Positions 43,443-54,897 of a stretch of DNA of 64,000 nt are shown piece by piece. Below the pieces are notes generated by a model. The model saw only the letters and a list, made by a program, of their open reading frames with translations, had not been told where the DNA came from and did no database searches. The stretch is from contig NZ_CP034443.1 of assembly GCF_003952365.1 (NCBI RefSeq), positions 3,341,001 through 3,405,000 of the forward strand, read 5' to 3'. Every line of letters starts with the position of its first letter. Positions within the stretch are counted from its first letter, which is position 1. The stretch comes from Mesorhizobium sp. M9A.F.Ca.ET.002.03.1.2. Its GTDB lineage: Bacteria > Pseudomonadota > Alphaproteobacteria > Rhizobiales > Rhizobiaceae. The translations under genes were made by a program, and so were the position numbers.

Positions 43443-44729
43443 ATGCGTGTTTTGTTGATCGGCTCCGGCGGCCGCGAACATGCCCTGGCCTGGAAGATCG
43501 CGGCCTCGCCGCTGCTGACGAAGCTTTACGCGGCGCCGGGCAACCCGGGCATCGGCCAGGAAGCCGAGCTGGTGACGCTCGACATTGCCGATCACGCGGC
43601 GGTGGCCCGGTTCTGCACGGAGAAAAAGATCGACCTCGTCGTGGTCGGTCCGGAAGGGCCGCTGGTCGCCGGCATTGCCGACGACCTTCGCGCCGCAGAC
43701 ATTCGCGTCTTCGGCCCGTCCAGGGCTGCAGCGCGGCTGGAAGGCTCGAAGGGTTTCACCAAGGACCTCTGCGCGAAATACGACATTCCGACCGCCGCCT
43801 ATGGCCGTTTCGACGACCTCGCGTCGGCCAGGGCCTATGTCGAGAAGATGGGCGCGCCGATCGTCATCAAGGCCGACGGGCTGGCCGCCGGCAAGGGCGT
43901 CACCGTCGCCATGACATTGACCGAGGCGCTGGCGGCACTCGATGCCTGTTTCGAAGGCTCCTTCGGACAGGCAGGCGCGGAGGTGGTGGTCGAGGAGTTC
44001 CTCACCGGCGAGGAAGCAAGTTTCTTTTGCCTGTGCGATGGCGTCACCGCGCTGCCATTCGGCACCGCCCAGGACCACAAGCGCGTCGGTGACGGCGACC
44101 TTGGCCCGAACACCGGCGGCATGGGAGCTTATTCGCCGGCGCCGGTGATGACGCCGGAGATGATCGAGCGCACGATGCGCGAGATCGTCGAGCCGACCAT
44201 GCGCGGCATGGCTGAACTTGGCGCGCCGTTTTCGGGCGTGCTGTTTGCCGGGCTGATGATATCGGACAAGGGGCCGAAGCTGATCGAATACAACACCCGT
44301 TTCGGCGATCCGGAATGCCAGGTGCTGATGATGCGGCTGAAGGACGATCTCTTGGTCCTGCTCAACGCGTCCGCCGACGGCCAGCTTGCGCATATGTCAG
44401 CGCGCTGGCGCGACGAGGCAGCGCTTACCGTGGTGATGGCGGCCAGGGGTTATCCCGGCACGCCGGAAAAGGGCTCGGTCATCCGCGGCGTCGAAGAGGC
44501 CGCGGATGACGGCGTCGAGGTCTTTCATGCCGGCACCGCCATCAACAGCGGCGCGCTGGTCGCCAATGGCGGCCGCGTGCTCGACGTCACGGCGACCGGC
44601 GGCACGGTCGGTGAGGCGCAGAGACGAGCCTATGCCGCACTCGACCGGATCGATTGGCCGCAAGGCTTCTGCCGCCGCGACATTGGCTGGCAGGCCGTCG
44701 CGCGCGAGAAGGCCGGCGCCGGACCTTGA
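43443..44729 (+). CDS. purD: Phosphoribosylamine-glycine ligase
   Basis: PurD catalyses the second step of purine synthesis. The 428-aa ATP-grasp protein starts [18 protein letters not shown] and shows [20 protein letters not shown], the [19 protein letters not shown] motif and [15 protein letters not shown] 43443 follows CAAGGGATCTGGGC; the preceding GTG-type extension adds six residues. It is a monocistronic gene converging with agaL1 across 14 bases. Confidence 0.97.
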   Translation: MRVLLIGSGGREHALAWKIAASPLLTKLYAAPGNPGIGQEAELVTLDIADHAAVARFCTEKKIDLVVVGPEGPLVAGIADDLRAADIRVFGPSRAAARLEGSKGFTKDLCAKYDIPTAAYGRFDDLASARAYVEKMGAPIVIKADGLAAGKGVTVAMTLTEALAALDACFEGSFGQAGAEVVVEEFLTGEEASFFCLCDGVTALPFGTAQDHKRVGDGDLGPNTGGMGAYSPAPVMTPEMIERTMREIVEPTMRGMAELGAPFSGVLFAGLMISDKGPKLIEYNTRFGDPECQVLMMRLKDDLLVLLNASADGQLAHMSARWRDEAALTVVMAARGYPGTPEKGSVIRGVEEAADDGVEVFHAGTAINSGALVANGGRVLDVTATGGTVGEAQRRAYAALDRIDWPQGFCRRDIGWQAVAREKAGAGP

Positions 44730-44743
44730 TCCCGCCAGGGGGA

Positions 44744-46114
44744 TCAGGCTGCCTGGTTCGTGCGGCTCGTTCTTGCCCATGCCGGCAGCCAGTCGCCATG
44801 AGCGGCGAGCAGATCATCGACCAGCGACCATATCTGGTCGAGGTCGAGCTCGGCGGCGGTGTGCGGATCCATCATCGCCGCGTGGTAGATGTGCTCGCGA
44901 TTTTCCGTCATCAGCGCCCGCACTGTCAGTTCCTGCACATTGATGTTGGTGCGGATCAGCGCCGTCAATTGCGGCGGCAGGTCGCCGATATAGGTCGGCT
45001 GGATGCCTGAGGCGTCGACCAGGCACGGCAATTCGGCCGCGCAGTCAAAAGGCAGCGAGGTGATGCAGCCATTGTTGCGGACATTGCCGTAGATCACAGA
45101 GGGCTCGCCGGTCCACACCGAATTCATGATCGAGGAGGCATATTCCTTCGACTGTTCGACCTCGATCCGGTCTGCCGAGCGGTAGGCCTCCGCCTGCCCC
45201 TTCCAGTGCTCAATCTGTTCGATGCAGCGCTTCGGATATTCGTCGAGCGGGATGCCGAACTTTTCTATCAGGTCGGGCCGGCCCTCCTTGATGAAATAGG
45301 GCGTGTATTCGGCGAAATGCTCGGAGCTTTCGGTGACGAAGAAGCCCAGGCGCGTCAGCATCTCGTAGCGCACCTTGTTGGGGCAGCGCGGATTCCAGCC
45401 GGGCTTGGGTGCGCGGCCTTCACGATAGGCGCGCACGAGGTCGGGATAGAGGTCGCGGTAGGAGCCGTCCGGCTGGCGATGTTCGAACTTCAGATAGAAG
45501 GCCATGTGGTTGATGCCGGCCGAGCGATAGCGGATTTCCTCATAGGGGATGTCGAGGTCGTGCGCCAACTCCATCGCCGTGCCCTGTACCGAATGGCAGA
45601 GGCCGACCTGTTTGATGTCAGGATATTTCTCGGCGATCGCCCAGGTGTTGATCGCCATCGGGTTGACATACTGCAGCAAGATCGCCTCGGGACAGACGGC
45701 GAGCATGTCCTCGCAGATCTTCCACAGATGCGGAACGGTCCTCAGGCACCGCATGATGCCGCCGACGCCGAGCGTGTCGGCGATCGTCTGGCGCAGGCCG
45801 TATTTCTTCGGCACTTCGAAGTCGGTGACGGTGCAGGGCTCGTAGCCGCCGATCTGGAAGGCGACGACGACGAAATCGGCGCCCGCCAGCGCCTTGCGCT
45901 GGTCGGAATGGGTCTCGGCCTTTGCCGTGGCGCCGAGCGTCGCGATCAGCTTGTTGACGACGACGGCGCTCTCCTCCAGCCGCTGCGGATTGAGGTCCAT
46001 CAGCGCGATCGTCGCGCCCGAAAGCGACGGACGCTGCAGCATGTCGCCGACGATGTTCTTCGTGAACACAGTCGAGCCGGCGCCGATGAAAGTGATCTTG
46101 GGATTTCTTGCCAC
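44744..46114 (-). CDS. agaL1: Alpha-galactosidase, GH4 (AgaL1-like)
   Basis: This 456-aa NAD- and metal-dependent GH4 hydrolase cleaves alpha-galactosides such as melibiose and raffinose. The NAD-binding ITFIGAGSTVFTKNI is at the N-terminus, GLCHSVQG and AGINHMAFYL carry the Cys/His metal ligands, and the C-terminus has the family end. GTG 46114 has a CGGAGG site; the ATG five codons upstream has none. In S. meliloti the same gene set (agaL2, agpA-D, agaL1) is the alpha-galactoside locus, so the symbol is assigned by synteny. It is the last gene of the operon. Confidence 0.85.
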   Translation of the reverse strand: MARNPKITFIGAGSTVFTKNIVGDMLQRPSLSGATIALMDLNPQRLEESAVVVNKLIATLGATAKAETHSDQRKALAGADFVVVAFQIGGYEPCTVTDFEVPKKYGLRQTIADTLGVGGIMRCLRTVPHLWKICEDMLAVCPEAILLQYVNPMAINTWAIAEKYPDIKQVGLCHSVQGTAMELAHDLDIPYEEIRYRSAGINHMAFYLKFEHRQPDGSYRDLYPDLVRAYREGRAPKPGWNPRCPNKVRYEMLTRLGFFVTESSEHFAEYTPYFIKEGRPDLIEKFGIPLDEYPKRCIEQIEHWKGQAEAYRSADRIEVEQSKEYASSIMNSVWTGEPSVIYGNVRNNGCITSLPFDCAAELPCLVDASGIQPTYIGDLPPQLTALIRTNINVQELTVRALMTENREHIYHAAMMDPHTAAELDLDQIWSLVDDLLAAHGDWLPAWARTSRTNQAA

Positions 46115-46133
46115 GCTAACCTCCGGCATATGT

Positions 46134-47801
<1,668 letters not shown>

Positions 47802-47811
47802 CTCTGCCACC

Positions 47812-48951
47812 TCAATAGGGATCGACGGCATCGCGCAGGCCGTCGCCGAGTGCATTGAAGGCAAAGACGGTGACGAGCACGAAACCGACCGGTGACAGGA
47901 TCCAGGGATAGGTGCCGATCACCGAGTAGGTCGCGGTGTCCTGCAGCATGAGGCCCCACGAGATCAGCGGCGGCTTGACGGCGAAGCCGAGGAAACCGAG
48001 GAAGGATTCCAGCAGCACGACCGTCGGGATCGCCAGCGTCACGGCGACGATCACATGGCTCATCACATTGGGGAAGATATGCTGCATGATGATGCGCCGG
48101 TCGGTGGCGCCGACCGCCATGGCGGCGCGCACATACTCGATCTGCGCCAGCGCCAGCGTCTTGCCGCGCACCTCGCGCGACATCTGCGCCCAGCCCAGCG
48201 CCGACATGACGATGATGACGAAGGCGAGGAAGACGTTGGTCGGAGCCGTGACCGGGATCAGCGTCGTCAGTGCCAGATAGAGCGGCAGTTGCGGGAAGGC
48301 GAGCACCAGTTCGACGAAGCGCTGCATCCAGATATCGAACCTGCCGCCGAAATAGCCGGAGACCATGCCGACCGTGGTGCCGATGATGGTGACGATGAAG
48401 ACGACCGTCAGTGCGATCATCAGCGAGACGCGCGAGCCTTGGATGGCGCGCGACAGCACGTCGCGGCCGAACTTGTCGGTGCCGAGGAAATGCACCGGCT
48501 GCCCGTCCAACGAGCCGAACAGATGCCGGTTCGCCGGAATGAGCCCGAGGAGCTTGTAGGGTGCGCCCTCGACAAAGAATCCGAGCAGCCTTGGATGGTC
48601 ATAGTCGGGGCCGACAATGGGCTGGAAGGTGACCGGATCGAGTTCGGCTGAATCGGCCAGCGCGTAGACCCTCGGTCGCGCGACGAAATTGCCGTCCTTG
48701 TCGTAGAAGCTCGGCACTTGCGGCGGTGCGAAGCCGACATCGGTCGCTTTCGGGTCCATCGGCGCCAGGAATTCCGCGAATACCGCCATGACCAGCAGCA
48801 GCACGACCAGCCAAAGCCCGGCCATGCCGGTCCACGAACGCTTCAACCGGCGCCAGACGAGCGCGATGTAGCTCTCATTGCCGCGCGCCGGTTTGGTTGC
48901 AGGGTTTCCCTCGGCCGGCGGCGGTGGCAGTGATGTATCGCGGGCCAACAT
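47812..48951 (-). CDS. agpC: ABC transporter permease (DppC type)
   Basis: This 379-aa inner-membrane permease has an N-terminal transmembrane helix, a long periplasmic insert of about 110 residues, and a C-terminal five-helix domain with the EAA-type loop in YVRAAMAVGATDRRIIMQHIFPN. The start codon immediately follows the agpB stop (TAG-ATG), showing tight coupling. It belongs to the alpha-galactoside locus. The long insert is typical of the oligosaccharide subgroup of this peptide-type family. Confidence 0.92.
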   Translation of the reverse strand: MLARDTSLPPPPAEGNPATKPARGNESYIALVWRRLKRSWTGMAGLWLVVLLLVMAVFAEFLAPMDPKATDVGFAPPQVPSFYDKDGNFVARPRVYALADSAELDPVTFQPIVGPDYDHPRLLGFFVEGAPYKLLGLIPANRHLFGSLDGQPVHFLGTDKFGRDVLSRAIQGSRVSLMIALTVVFIVTIIGTTVGMVSGYFGGRFDIWMQRFVELVLAFPQLPLYLALTTLIPVTAPTNVFLAFVIIVMSALGWAQMSREVRGKTLALAQIEYVRAAMAVGATDRRIIMQHIFPNVMSHVIVAVTLAIPTVVLLESFLGFLGFAVKPPLISWGLMLQDTATYSVIGTYPWILSPVGFVLVTVFAFNALGDGLRDAVDPY

Positions 48952-49959
48952 CTAGCGCTCCCCGAACTGGCGAATGCGGGGATCGAGCAGGACAAGCAGC
49001 ATGTCGGCGATGATGTTGCCGACGATCAGCGTCGCCGACAGCACCATCATGAAGGTCGCGGTGACATAGACGTCGCCAACCGCCATCGAACCGACGATGG
49101 CCGGGCCGACGGTGGGCAGCGCGAAGATGATCGCCGTCTCGATCTCGCCGGTGAGCATATAGGGCAGCACCACGCCCTGATACATGACGAGCGGGTGCAG
49201 CGCGTTGGGCACGGCGTGGCGCATCACGACGGCGCTGCCGGTCAGGCCCTTGGCCCTTGCCGTTTCGACATATTGCGCGTTCAGCGTGTCGAGAAGATTG
49301 CCGCGCATGACGCGCATATTGTAGGCGAGCCCGCCGAAGGTCGCGATCGCCACCACCGGCCAGACATGCTTGACCAGGTCGACGAACTTGGCCCACGACC
49401 ATGGAGCGCCGCCATATTGCGGCGAGAAGAAGCTGCCGATCTCCGAGACGTTGAACTGGAAGACGAGGAGGTAGACGATGATCAGCGCCATCAGGAAGCG
49501 CGGCACCGTCATGCCGAGGAAGGAAATGGCCGACAGCGTGCTGTCGATCCAGGAATATTGCCGGGTCGCTGCCCATATGCCGAAGGTGATACCGAGGACC
49601 GAGGCCAGCAGATGGCACACCAGCGCCAGAAGCAGCGTGCGCGGCAGGCGCTCGCCGACCACGTCGGCCACCGGCTTGTTGTAATAGAGGCTGTAGCCGA
49701 AATCGCCGCGGGTGATGATGCCGCCGATCCAGTTGAGATACTGGACTGGCAGCGGCTTATCGAGGCCATGTTCTATCCGATAGGCCTTGGCCTGCGCGTC
49801 GGCCTCGGCGAATGAGGCGCCGCCCTGATTGATCATCTGCGAGCGGATGTAGTCGGCGTAATCGCCCGGTGGCGCCTGGATGATGGCGAAGGTGACCAGG
49901 CTCAAAATGGCGAGGACCGGGATCGCCGACGCTATGCGCGTGAGCAGGAATCGCAACAT
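48952..49959 (-). CDS. agpB: ABC transporter permease (DppB type)
   Basis: This 335-aa membrane protein starts MLRFLLTRIASAIPVLAILSL, typical of DppB. Its EAA loop is in YVETARAKGLTGSAVVMRHAVPN (near residue 232), and six helices are visible. It pairs with AgpC as the transport channel of the alpha-galactoside importer. It follows agpA across a 114-base gap containing a perfect hairpin. Confidence 0.92.
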   Translation of the reverse strand: MLRFLLTRIASAIPVLAILSLVTFAIIQAPPGDYADYIRSQMINQGGASFAEADAQAKAYRIEHGLDKPLPVQYLNWIGGIITRGDFGYSLYYNKPVADVVGERLPRTLLLALVCHLLASVLGITFGIWAATRQYSWIDSTLSAISFLGMTVPRFLMALIIVYLLVFQFNVSEIGSFFSPQYGGAPWSWAKFVDLVKHVWPVVAIATFGGLAYNMRVMRGNLLDTLNAQYVETARAKGLTGSAVVMRHAVPNALHPLVMYQGVVLPYMLTGEIETAIIFALPTVGPAIVGSMAVGDVYVTATFMMVLSATLIVGNIIADMLLVLLDPRIRQFGER

Positions 49960-50022
49960 CGGACGGACCGCTTCCTTGTCTCGCCGGTCGCTCCCTTTGA
50001 GCGCGTACGGAGGTTGGTTTTG

Positions 50023-50050
50023 TCCGGCCGCGCCAGCTGGCGCGGCCGGA
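50023..50050 (-). promoter_or_regulatory. Perfect 28-bp hairpin between agpA and agpB
   Basis: TCCGGCCGCGCCAG and its exact complement adjoin without a spacer, giving a 14-bp stem, 23 bases after the agpA stop. No T-run follows on the minus strand. Such a structure can stabilise the binding-protein part of the transcript and reduce downstream expression; the same position is occupied by a hairpin in the first sugar operon. Confidence 0.75.
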
Positions 50051-50073
50051 GTTCTCAGTCAGGGGAGGTAAAC

Positions 50074-52158
50074 CTAGTCCATCAGGCCCTTGTCTCCGGG
50101 TTTTCCGGGAAGCTGTTCGGGGAAGAGCTCGTATTTGGCCTGCTTGTCGGCGGCGACAAAGATCCGTTCGCGGACGATCGAATCCTCTGCCCAGTTGAAC
50201 ATGAAGATCGGCGTGCCCTGCGGAATGTTCGAGAGGCGCTTGTTGATGATCAGCGCGCCGGGATATTCCGTCAGGCCGATATTATAAAGGTGCTCGGTCG
50301 AAATCTTCTGGAACTGCTTCATCAGGCTGGCGCGCTCGTCATTGTCCTGTGTCGAGACGAATTTGTTGACGATGTCGACGAGGTCCTTCTCGAAAGGCAT
50401 CAGATCGACCTCGCCATTCTCCGGCGCGCGATGGTCCCAGCTGGTGCGCGGACCGACGGGAGCGAGCTGCACGGTGTTCTGCACGACGGAGGTCAGCTCC
50501 TGGTCGTTGCGCCGGATCAGCCAGTCGAAGCGGCCGGAAAATTGGGAGGCATCGCGCTGGGCGCCGTTGAGCCCATTCAGCACGATCCTGAGGCCAAGTT
50601 TTTCCATCTGGGCGACGACACCTTCGGCGAGGCTCTTGTCGGTGGTGTAGTCATTGTTGACCAGCGTCACGATCTCGACATTCTTACCCCCGGCGGTGCC
50701 GGCCGGGAAGTTCACGAAGCCGTCGCCGTCCGTGTCCTCGAGGCCGGCCTTGGCGAGTTCGGCCTTGGCGCCCTCTAGGTCGAAGGGATAGTACACGGTC
50801 GAATTGCGGTCATAGAAGCTGGTGCCCGAGGAGAAGCCGCCGGGATAGATGGCGGTGAATGGACCCTTGACCAGCGAGTCGCCCAGCGCCTTGCGGTCGA
50901 GCGCCATGGTGACCCCCTTGCGGAAGTCCTCGTTGCGGTTCAGCTCGCGGATCGCCTGGCCGCGTTCGTCGGGGTTGCCCCAGCCATTGGCGGAAAAGTT
51001 CATGCGCAGATTGTAGCCGATGAGCCGCGGGCCGAAGGCGAGCCGGGCCGGCGCGTTCGCCTCTGCCGCGCGCTTCAGCGAGGCGACGAAGTTTTCCGGC
51101 TGCTCGAGGTTGGAGAAGTCGCCTGAGCCGGCCACCGCCTGGATGTCGCGGTCGGCCCAGGTCGACAGCTTGTAGTGTAGCTCGTTGAGGTAGGGCAGCT
51201 GGTTGCCCTTTTCGTCAACTTTCCAGTAGTAGGGATTGCGGCGCATGACGATGATGTCGTCCGGCCGGTATTCCACCGGCGCCCAGGCGCCCATGACCGG
51301 CATGTTCATGTATTCCGGCGGAAAGGCATTCTTGAACTGCTCGTAGGTGTTGTTCGAATATTTCGGATGCTGCGGCTTCAAGACATGTGCCGGGCCTGGG
51401 CAGAAGGTGCCAAAGGCCATGGTATAGAGGTATTGCTTGGGGAAGGCTTCCTTGAAGGTCCATTCCACGGTGAAGTCGTCGATCTTCTTCAGCGTCGTGC
51501 CGACGCCGAAGGTTTCCTGCGTCGCGCCGTTAAGCGGCGAGACGTTTGGATCCATGACCTCGTCGTCCCAGTAGAACATGACATCATCGGCTTTGAAGGG
51601 CACGCCGTCCGACCATTTGGCGCCTTCGACCAGATGCATGGTCAGCTTGTGGCCGTCGCTCGACCAGTCCCAACTCCTGGCCAGGTTTGGCAGTGGCTCG
51701 GTGTCCTTCGCCTCGACCTGGAACAGCGGCGCCGTGCGCGTCAGGCATTCGAAAAGGCCGATATCGATACCACCCCAACCTTGAGTCTGGCCAGCGCTGT
51801 AGTTCCAGCCTTCCGGCCGGCCGCCGATGACATGGCGCATCGTATCGCCATAGACACCGGTGCCGTCCGGCATGTTGCCTGTCTTGAAGACCAGAGGCTC
51901 CTTCGGCAACCTGTCCTTCACCGGTGGCAGCTTGCCGGTCTTGACATATTTCTCGGTAACCCAGTCCGGCTCGTGATATTCGGGCAGCGCCTTGAACTCC
52001 AGAATGGAGTCGCGCGGCACGTAGTTGATTTTGCCCTCGGCCGGAAACTGCGCCGGCGCTGGTGGAACTGTCGACTCCGAGGCGAATGCGTTGAGTGTCG
52101 GGGCAGAAACGCTCAGCGCCAGTCCCGTAACAATGCCGATCCTGCGTAAATTCCTCAT
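50074..52158 (-). CDS. agpA: Periplasmic alpha-galactoside-binding protein
   Basis: This 694-aa SBP family 5 (peptide-type) binding protein has a Sec signal peptide (IGIVTGLALSVSAPTLNAFA). Family motifs include LAKPGLARSWDWSSDGHKLTMHL-type sequence, KWSDGVPFKADDVMF and the C-terminal segment. In S. meliloti AgpA has this size and binds melibiose, raffinose and stachyose. GAGGGAGGAGACT precedes the start. It is preceded by agaL2 and followed by agpB-agpC-agpD. Sugar specificity is inferred from the locus. Confidence 0.88.
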   Translation of the reverse strand: MRNLRRIGIVTGLALSVSAPTLNAFASESTVPPAPAQFPAEGKINYVPRDSILEFKALPEYHEPDWVTEKYVKTGKLPPVKDRLPKEPLVFKTGNMPDGTGVYGDTMRHVIGGRPEGWNYSAGQTQGWGGIDIGLFECLTRTAPLFQVEAKDTEPLPNLARSWDWSSDGHKLTMHLVEGAKWSDGVPFKADDVMFYWDDEVMDPNVSPLNGATQETFGVGTTLKKIDDFTVEWTFKEAFPKQYLYTMAFGTFCPGPAHVLKPQHPKYSNNTYEQFKNAFPPEYMNMPVMGAWAPVEYRPDDIIVMRRNPYYWKVDEKGNQLPYLNELHYKLSTWADRDIQAVAGSGDFSNLEQPENFVASLKRAAEANAPARLAFGPRLIGYNLRMNFSANGWGNPDERGQAIRELNRNEDFRKGVTMALDRKALGDSLVKGPFTAIYPGGFSSGTSFYDRNSTVYYPFDLEGAKAELAKAGLEDTDGDGFVNFPAGTAGGKNVEIVTLVNNDYTTDKSLAEGVVAQMEKLGLRIVLNGLNGAQRDASQFSGRFDWLIRRNDQELTSVVQNTVQLAPVGPRTSWDHRAPENGEVDLMPFEKDLVDIVNKFVSTQDNDERASLMKQFQKISTEHLYNIGLTEYPGALIINKRLSNIPQGTPIFMFNWAEDSIVRERIFVAADKQAKYELFPEQLPGKPGDKGLMD

Positions 52159-52270
52159 AGTCTCCTCCCTCGTGTTTCGAAGCCTTTGCTGCTGCTCCGT
52201 TTCTCCTCGAAGCAGGACGGTGCATCGCGGCGGGCCTACCTCCGGTAGTTCCGTCTTCGCGCCTGACGTG

Positions 52271-53737
52271 TCAGCCGGCCTGCTTCAGCGCGGCCTTTTC
52301 GGCGCGCAATTCCTCGATCGAGCGAACATTGCGCCGTGCCGCGCCGGCCCATTCGCGGGTCTTGACCCTGGATTTCGAAAGCCGCTCCCTGGCGGCGGGA
52401 ACCGCATGGGCATATTGCGGCAGCCAGTCGGCCTGGGCGACGACCATCTCATCCACCATCTGCCAGACCTCTTCCGGCGTCGAAACCGCACCAACCAGCG
52501 GGTCGTGCAGCACGGCAAGCTTCAAGAGATCGATATCGCCTGATATCGCGGCATGCACCGACATGCGCTGGACATTGATCGACGCCATGCAGGTGGCGGC
52601 GCAGGCTTCCGGCAGCGTGATGCCGGCGGCCATGTTGATACCGAAACGGTCGACGAAACCCGGCGACTCGATGATGGCGTCCTGCGGCAGATTGGTGATC
52701 ACCCCATTGTTCCTGACATTGAAGTGGCCGCGATAGACGCGGTTGGTTTCCAGCGCTTCCAGTATATGGCTGGCATGCTCGTTGGAGCGTTTGGACGCGT
52801 CGATCGGCTTTGATGCCGCTTCGAGGAATTGCGGATATTCCGTTTCGAACCAGTTGCGGGTCTCGGTCGAATAGCGGAGATAGCCGCCCGTCTCGCCATG
52901 GATCCAGTCGGACATGTCGATCCAGCGCGTGATTTCGTCCGGCCGCTTGCGGTACCAGGGCAGGTACTCGGAAAGGTGGCCATTGCTTTCGGTCGAATAG
53001 ACGCCGAAGCGCTTCAGGACGTCGATGCGCAGCTTTTCCTGCCTGGAGTAGACAGGGTGGGCCTCGAAGGCAGCGATCAGTTCGTCCTTGCCGATGCGGC
53101 GGCCGTTGAGGCGCAGATCGATGAACCAGGTCTGGTGGTTGATGCCGGAACAGACGTAGTCGAGCTCCTGCCGCGATTTCGCGCCCAGCACCTCGGCGAT
53201 CTGTTCCGCACCATGCTGGACGCCGTGGCACAGCCCGACCGTGTCGACCTTGCCATACTCGATCGCCGCCCAGGTGTTCATCGCCATCGGATTGGCATAG
53301 TTGAGGAATTTCGCGTTCGTCTCGGCGACCTCGCGTATGTCCCTGCAGAAATCCAGGATCACCGGAATATTACGCTGGCCGTAGAGAATGCCGCCGGCGC
53401 AGATCGTGTCGCCGACGCATTGATCGATGCCGTATTTCAGGGGAATGCGGATGTCGTCGGCATAGGCTTCGAGGCCGCCGACCCGTACACAGCTGATGAC
53501 GTAGCGTGCGCCTTCCAATGCCTTGCGGCGGTCGGTGGTCGCCGTCACTTTTGTCGGCAATTTGTTCGCGTCGACGATCCTGTCGAGGATCGCCTTGATC
53601 ATCTGCAGATTATGCTCGCTGATGTCGGTCAGCGCGAATTCGATGTCCTTGAATTCCGGCACGCACAAAATGTCGGTGAACAGCTTCTTGGTGAATCCGA
53701 CGCTACCCGCACCGATAATAGCGATTTTGAAACTCAT
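52271..53737 (-). CDS. agaL2: Alpha-galactosidase, GH4 (AgaL2-like)
   Basis: This 488-aa GH4 enzyme is paralogous to AgaL1. IAIIGAGSVGFTKKLFTDIL is the NAD site, GLCHGVQHGAEQIAEVLG and CSGINHQTWFIDL carry the metal ligands. The C-terminal 25 residues are Lys/Arg/Glu-rich. ATG 53737 follows GAGGTGAAGGTG; a longer frame from 53797 has no homology. It is the first gene of the minus-strand operon and divergent from agpT, which should activate it. Confidence 0.87.
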   Translation of the reverse strand: MSFKIAIIGAGSVGFTKKLFTDILCVPEFKDIEFALTDISEHNLQMIKAILDRIVDANKLPTKVTATTDRRKALEGARYVISCVRVGGLEAYADDIRIPLKYGIDQCVGDTICAGGILYGQRNIPVILDFCRDIREVAETNAKFLNYANPMAMNTWAAIEYGKVDTVGLCHGVQHGAEQIAEVLGAKSRQELDYVCSGINHQTWFIDLRLNGRRIGKDELIAAFEAHPVYSRQEKLRIDVLKRFGVYSTESNGHLSEYLPWYRKRPDEITRWIDMSDWIHGETGGYLRYSTETRNWFETEYPQFLEAASKPIDASKRSNEHASHILEALETNRVYRGHFNVRNNGVITNLPQDAIIESPGFVDRFGINMAAGITLPEACAATCMASINVQRMSVHAAISGDIDLLKLAVLHDPLVGAVSTPEEVWQMVDEMVVAQADWLPQYAHAVPAARERLSKSRVKTREWAGAARRNVRSIEELRAEKAALKQAG

Positions 53738-53789
53738 CACCTTCACCTCGATCCAATCGAATGCTAGCAAAGGAACAACAAGGGAAGAT

Positions 53790-53822
53790 ATGGCCATGCG
53801 TCACGGCGCACCTGCCATTTAA
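53790..53822 (+). CDS. Leader ORF 1 of agpT
   Basis: Ten codons encode MAMRHGAPAI, with AAGGGAAG five bases before the ATG and a TAA stop that touches the base of the terminator-like hairpin. It is in the gap between agaL2 and agpT, too short to be a stable protein, so any role would be regulatory. Evidence is the ribosome-binding site and position only. Confidence 0.35.
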   Translation: MAMRHGAPAI

Positions 53823-53841
53823 GCCGGATTCCGGCTTTTTT
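53821..53841 (+). terminator. Terminator-like hairpin in the agpT leader
   Basis: AAGCCGG and CCGGCTT form a 7-bp stem with an ATT loop, directly followed by TTTT. It points toward agpT, 109 bases before its start, so transcripts from the upstream part of the gap would be expected to end here unless antitermination occurs. It also lies at the end of leader ORF 1. Confidence 0.6.
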
Positions 53842-53894
53842 CCTCCCCGCTCGCTCCTCGACCGCAGGTCTTTCGCGTTCTCTGAGGAGGGATT

Positions 53895-53945
53895 ATGCGC
53901 TTATTCGCAAGCGCGAACAGAGAAGGATTGTGCTTTCAGGGGTAA
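53895..53945 (+). CDS. Leader ORF 2 immediately upstream of agpT
   Basis: Sixteen codons encode MRLFASANREGLCFQG. The ATG has one of the best ribosome-binding sites in the window (GAGGAGGGATT), and the stop is four bases before the agpT GTG in another frame. This suggests translational coupling, where agpT is read by ribosomes ending this ORF. The peptide itself has no recognised family. Confidence 0.45.
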   Translation: MRLFASANREGLCFQG

Positions 53946-53949
53946 TTTT

Positions 53950-54825
53950 GTGCTGCAAGATCTGATCGCCAACGGGCCATCGATGCGGACGATCTCGCTG
54001 CCGCGCGGCCGCCAGCGCCTGCACGCCATGCCGACGAGCACGGGCTACGAGGTGCGCGAGGACGAGACCTATGATTGGGACGGGCGAAAGCGCGGCCAGA
54101 CACCGTTCACCGTGCTCCAGCATACGATCAGCGGAACCGGCCAGCTGCGCTACGAGAACCGCAATTACCGCCTGCAGAAGAACGACACGCTGCTGGTGCT
54201 GGTGCCGCACAACCATCGCTATTGGCTGGCGAAAGGCGATCGTTGGGAATATTTCTGGATCTCGATGAACGGCGAGGAGGCGCTGCGCATCCACAAGTCG
54301 ATTCTTGGCACATCGGGTCCGGTGTTTCGGCTGCAGCCGGCGACGATCGATCATCTTGCTGATTGCAGCCTGCGTCTGATCAAGGGGGCCGCTTCACCGG
54401 GCGCGGCTTCCGCCGTCGCCTATGAGGCGGCGATGGCCCTCTATGACGATATTTTCGGCTCACACGCCTTCGCTGAAAAACAGAGCGCCATGCAACCGAT
54501 CATCGATCACATCAGCGCCAATCTCGACAAGGCCTTGCCGGTGGCGGATCTCGTTCAGATCAGCGGTCTCAGCCGCGCGCACTTCTCGCGCTCTTTCGCC
54601 GACAGCGAAGGCATCCCACCGGCCGAGTTCGTGTTGCAGCAGCGGTTGCAACGCGCGGCGAAGCTGCTGACAAAGGCGGATTTCCTGCCGGTGAAGGAAG
54701 TCGCCATCATGTGCGGCTTCGAGGATGCGAATTACTTTTCGAAAGTCTTTCGCCGTTGCTACGGCATTACGCCCAGCCAGTTCCGCACCACCGGCATGTA
54801 CGCCAGCATGGGCAGCCGCCGCTGA
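53950..54825 (+). CDS. agpT: AraC-family activator of alpha-galactoside genes
   Basis: This 291-aa regulator has an N-terminal cupin-like sugar-sensing domain (GTGQLRYENRNYRLQKNDTLL) and a C-terminal pair of HTHs (PVADLVQISGLSRAHFSRSFADSEG and VKEVAIMCGFEDANYFSKVFRRCYGITPSQFR). In S. meliloti AgpT activates agp and agaL genes in response to alpha-galactosides. The GTG start follows CAGGGG, itself at the end of leader ORF 2. Longer upstream readings in this frame have no site and no homology. Confidence 0.87.
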   Translation: MLQDLIANGPSMRTISLPRGRQRLHAMPTSTGYEVREDETYDWDGRKRGQTPFTVLQHTISGTGQLRYENRNYRLQKNDTLLVLVPHNHRYWLAKGDRWEYFWISMNGEEALRIHKSILGTSGPVFRLQPATIDHLADCSLRLIKGAASPGAASAVAYEAAMALYDDIFGSHAFAEKQSAMQPIIDHISANLDKALPVADLVQISGLSRAHFSRSFADSEGIPPAEFVLQQRLQRAAKLLTKADFLPVKEVAIMCGFEDANYFSKVFRRCYGITPSQFRTTGMYASMGSRR

Positions 54826-54897
54826 CCAGATGAACGCGCTTTGATGCATGTCGCGAGGGTGCGCGGCGTCGCATGGTCCGTTCAAGCGCCACGCGCT

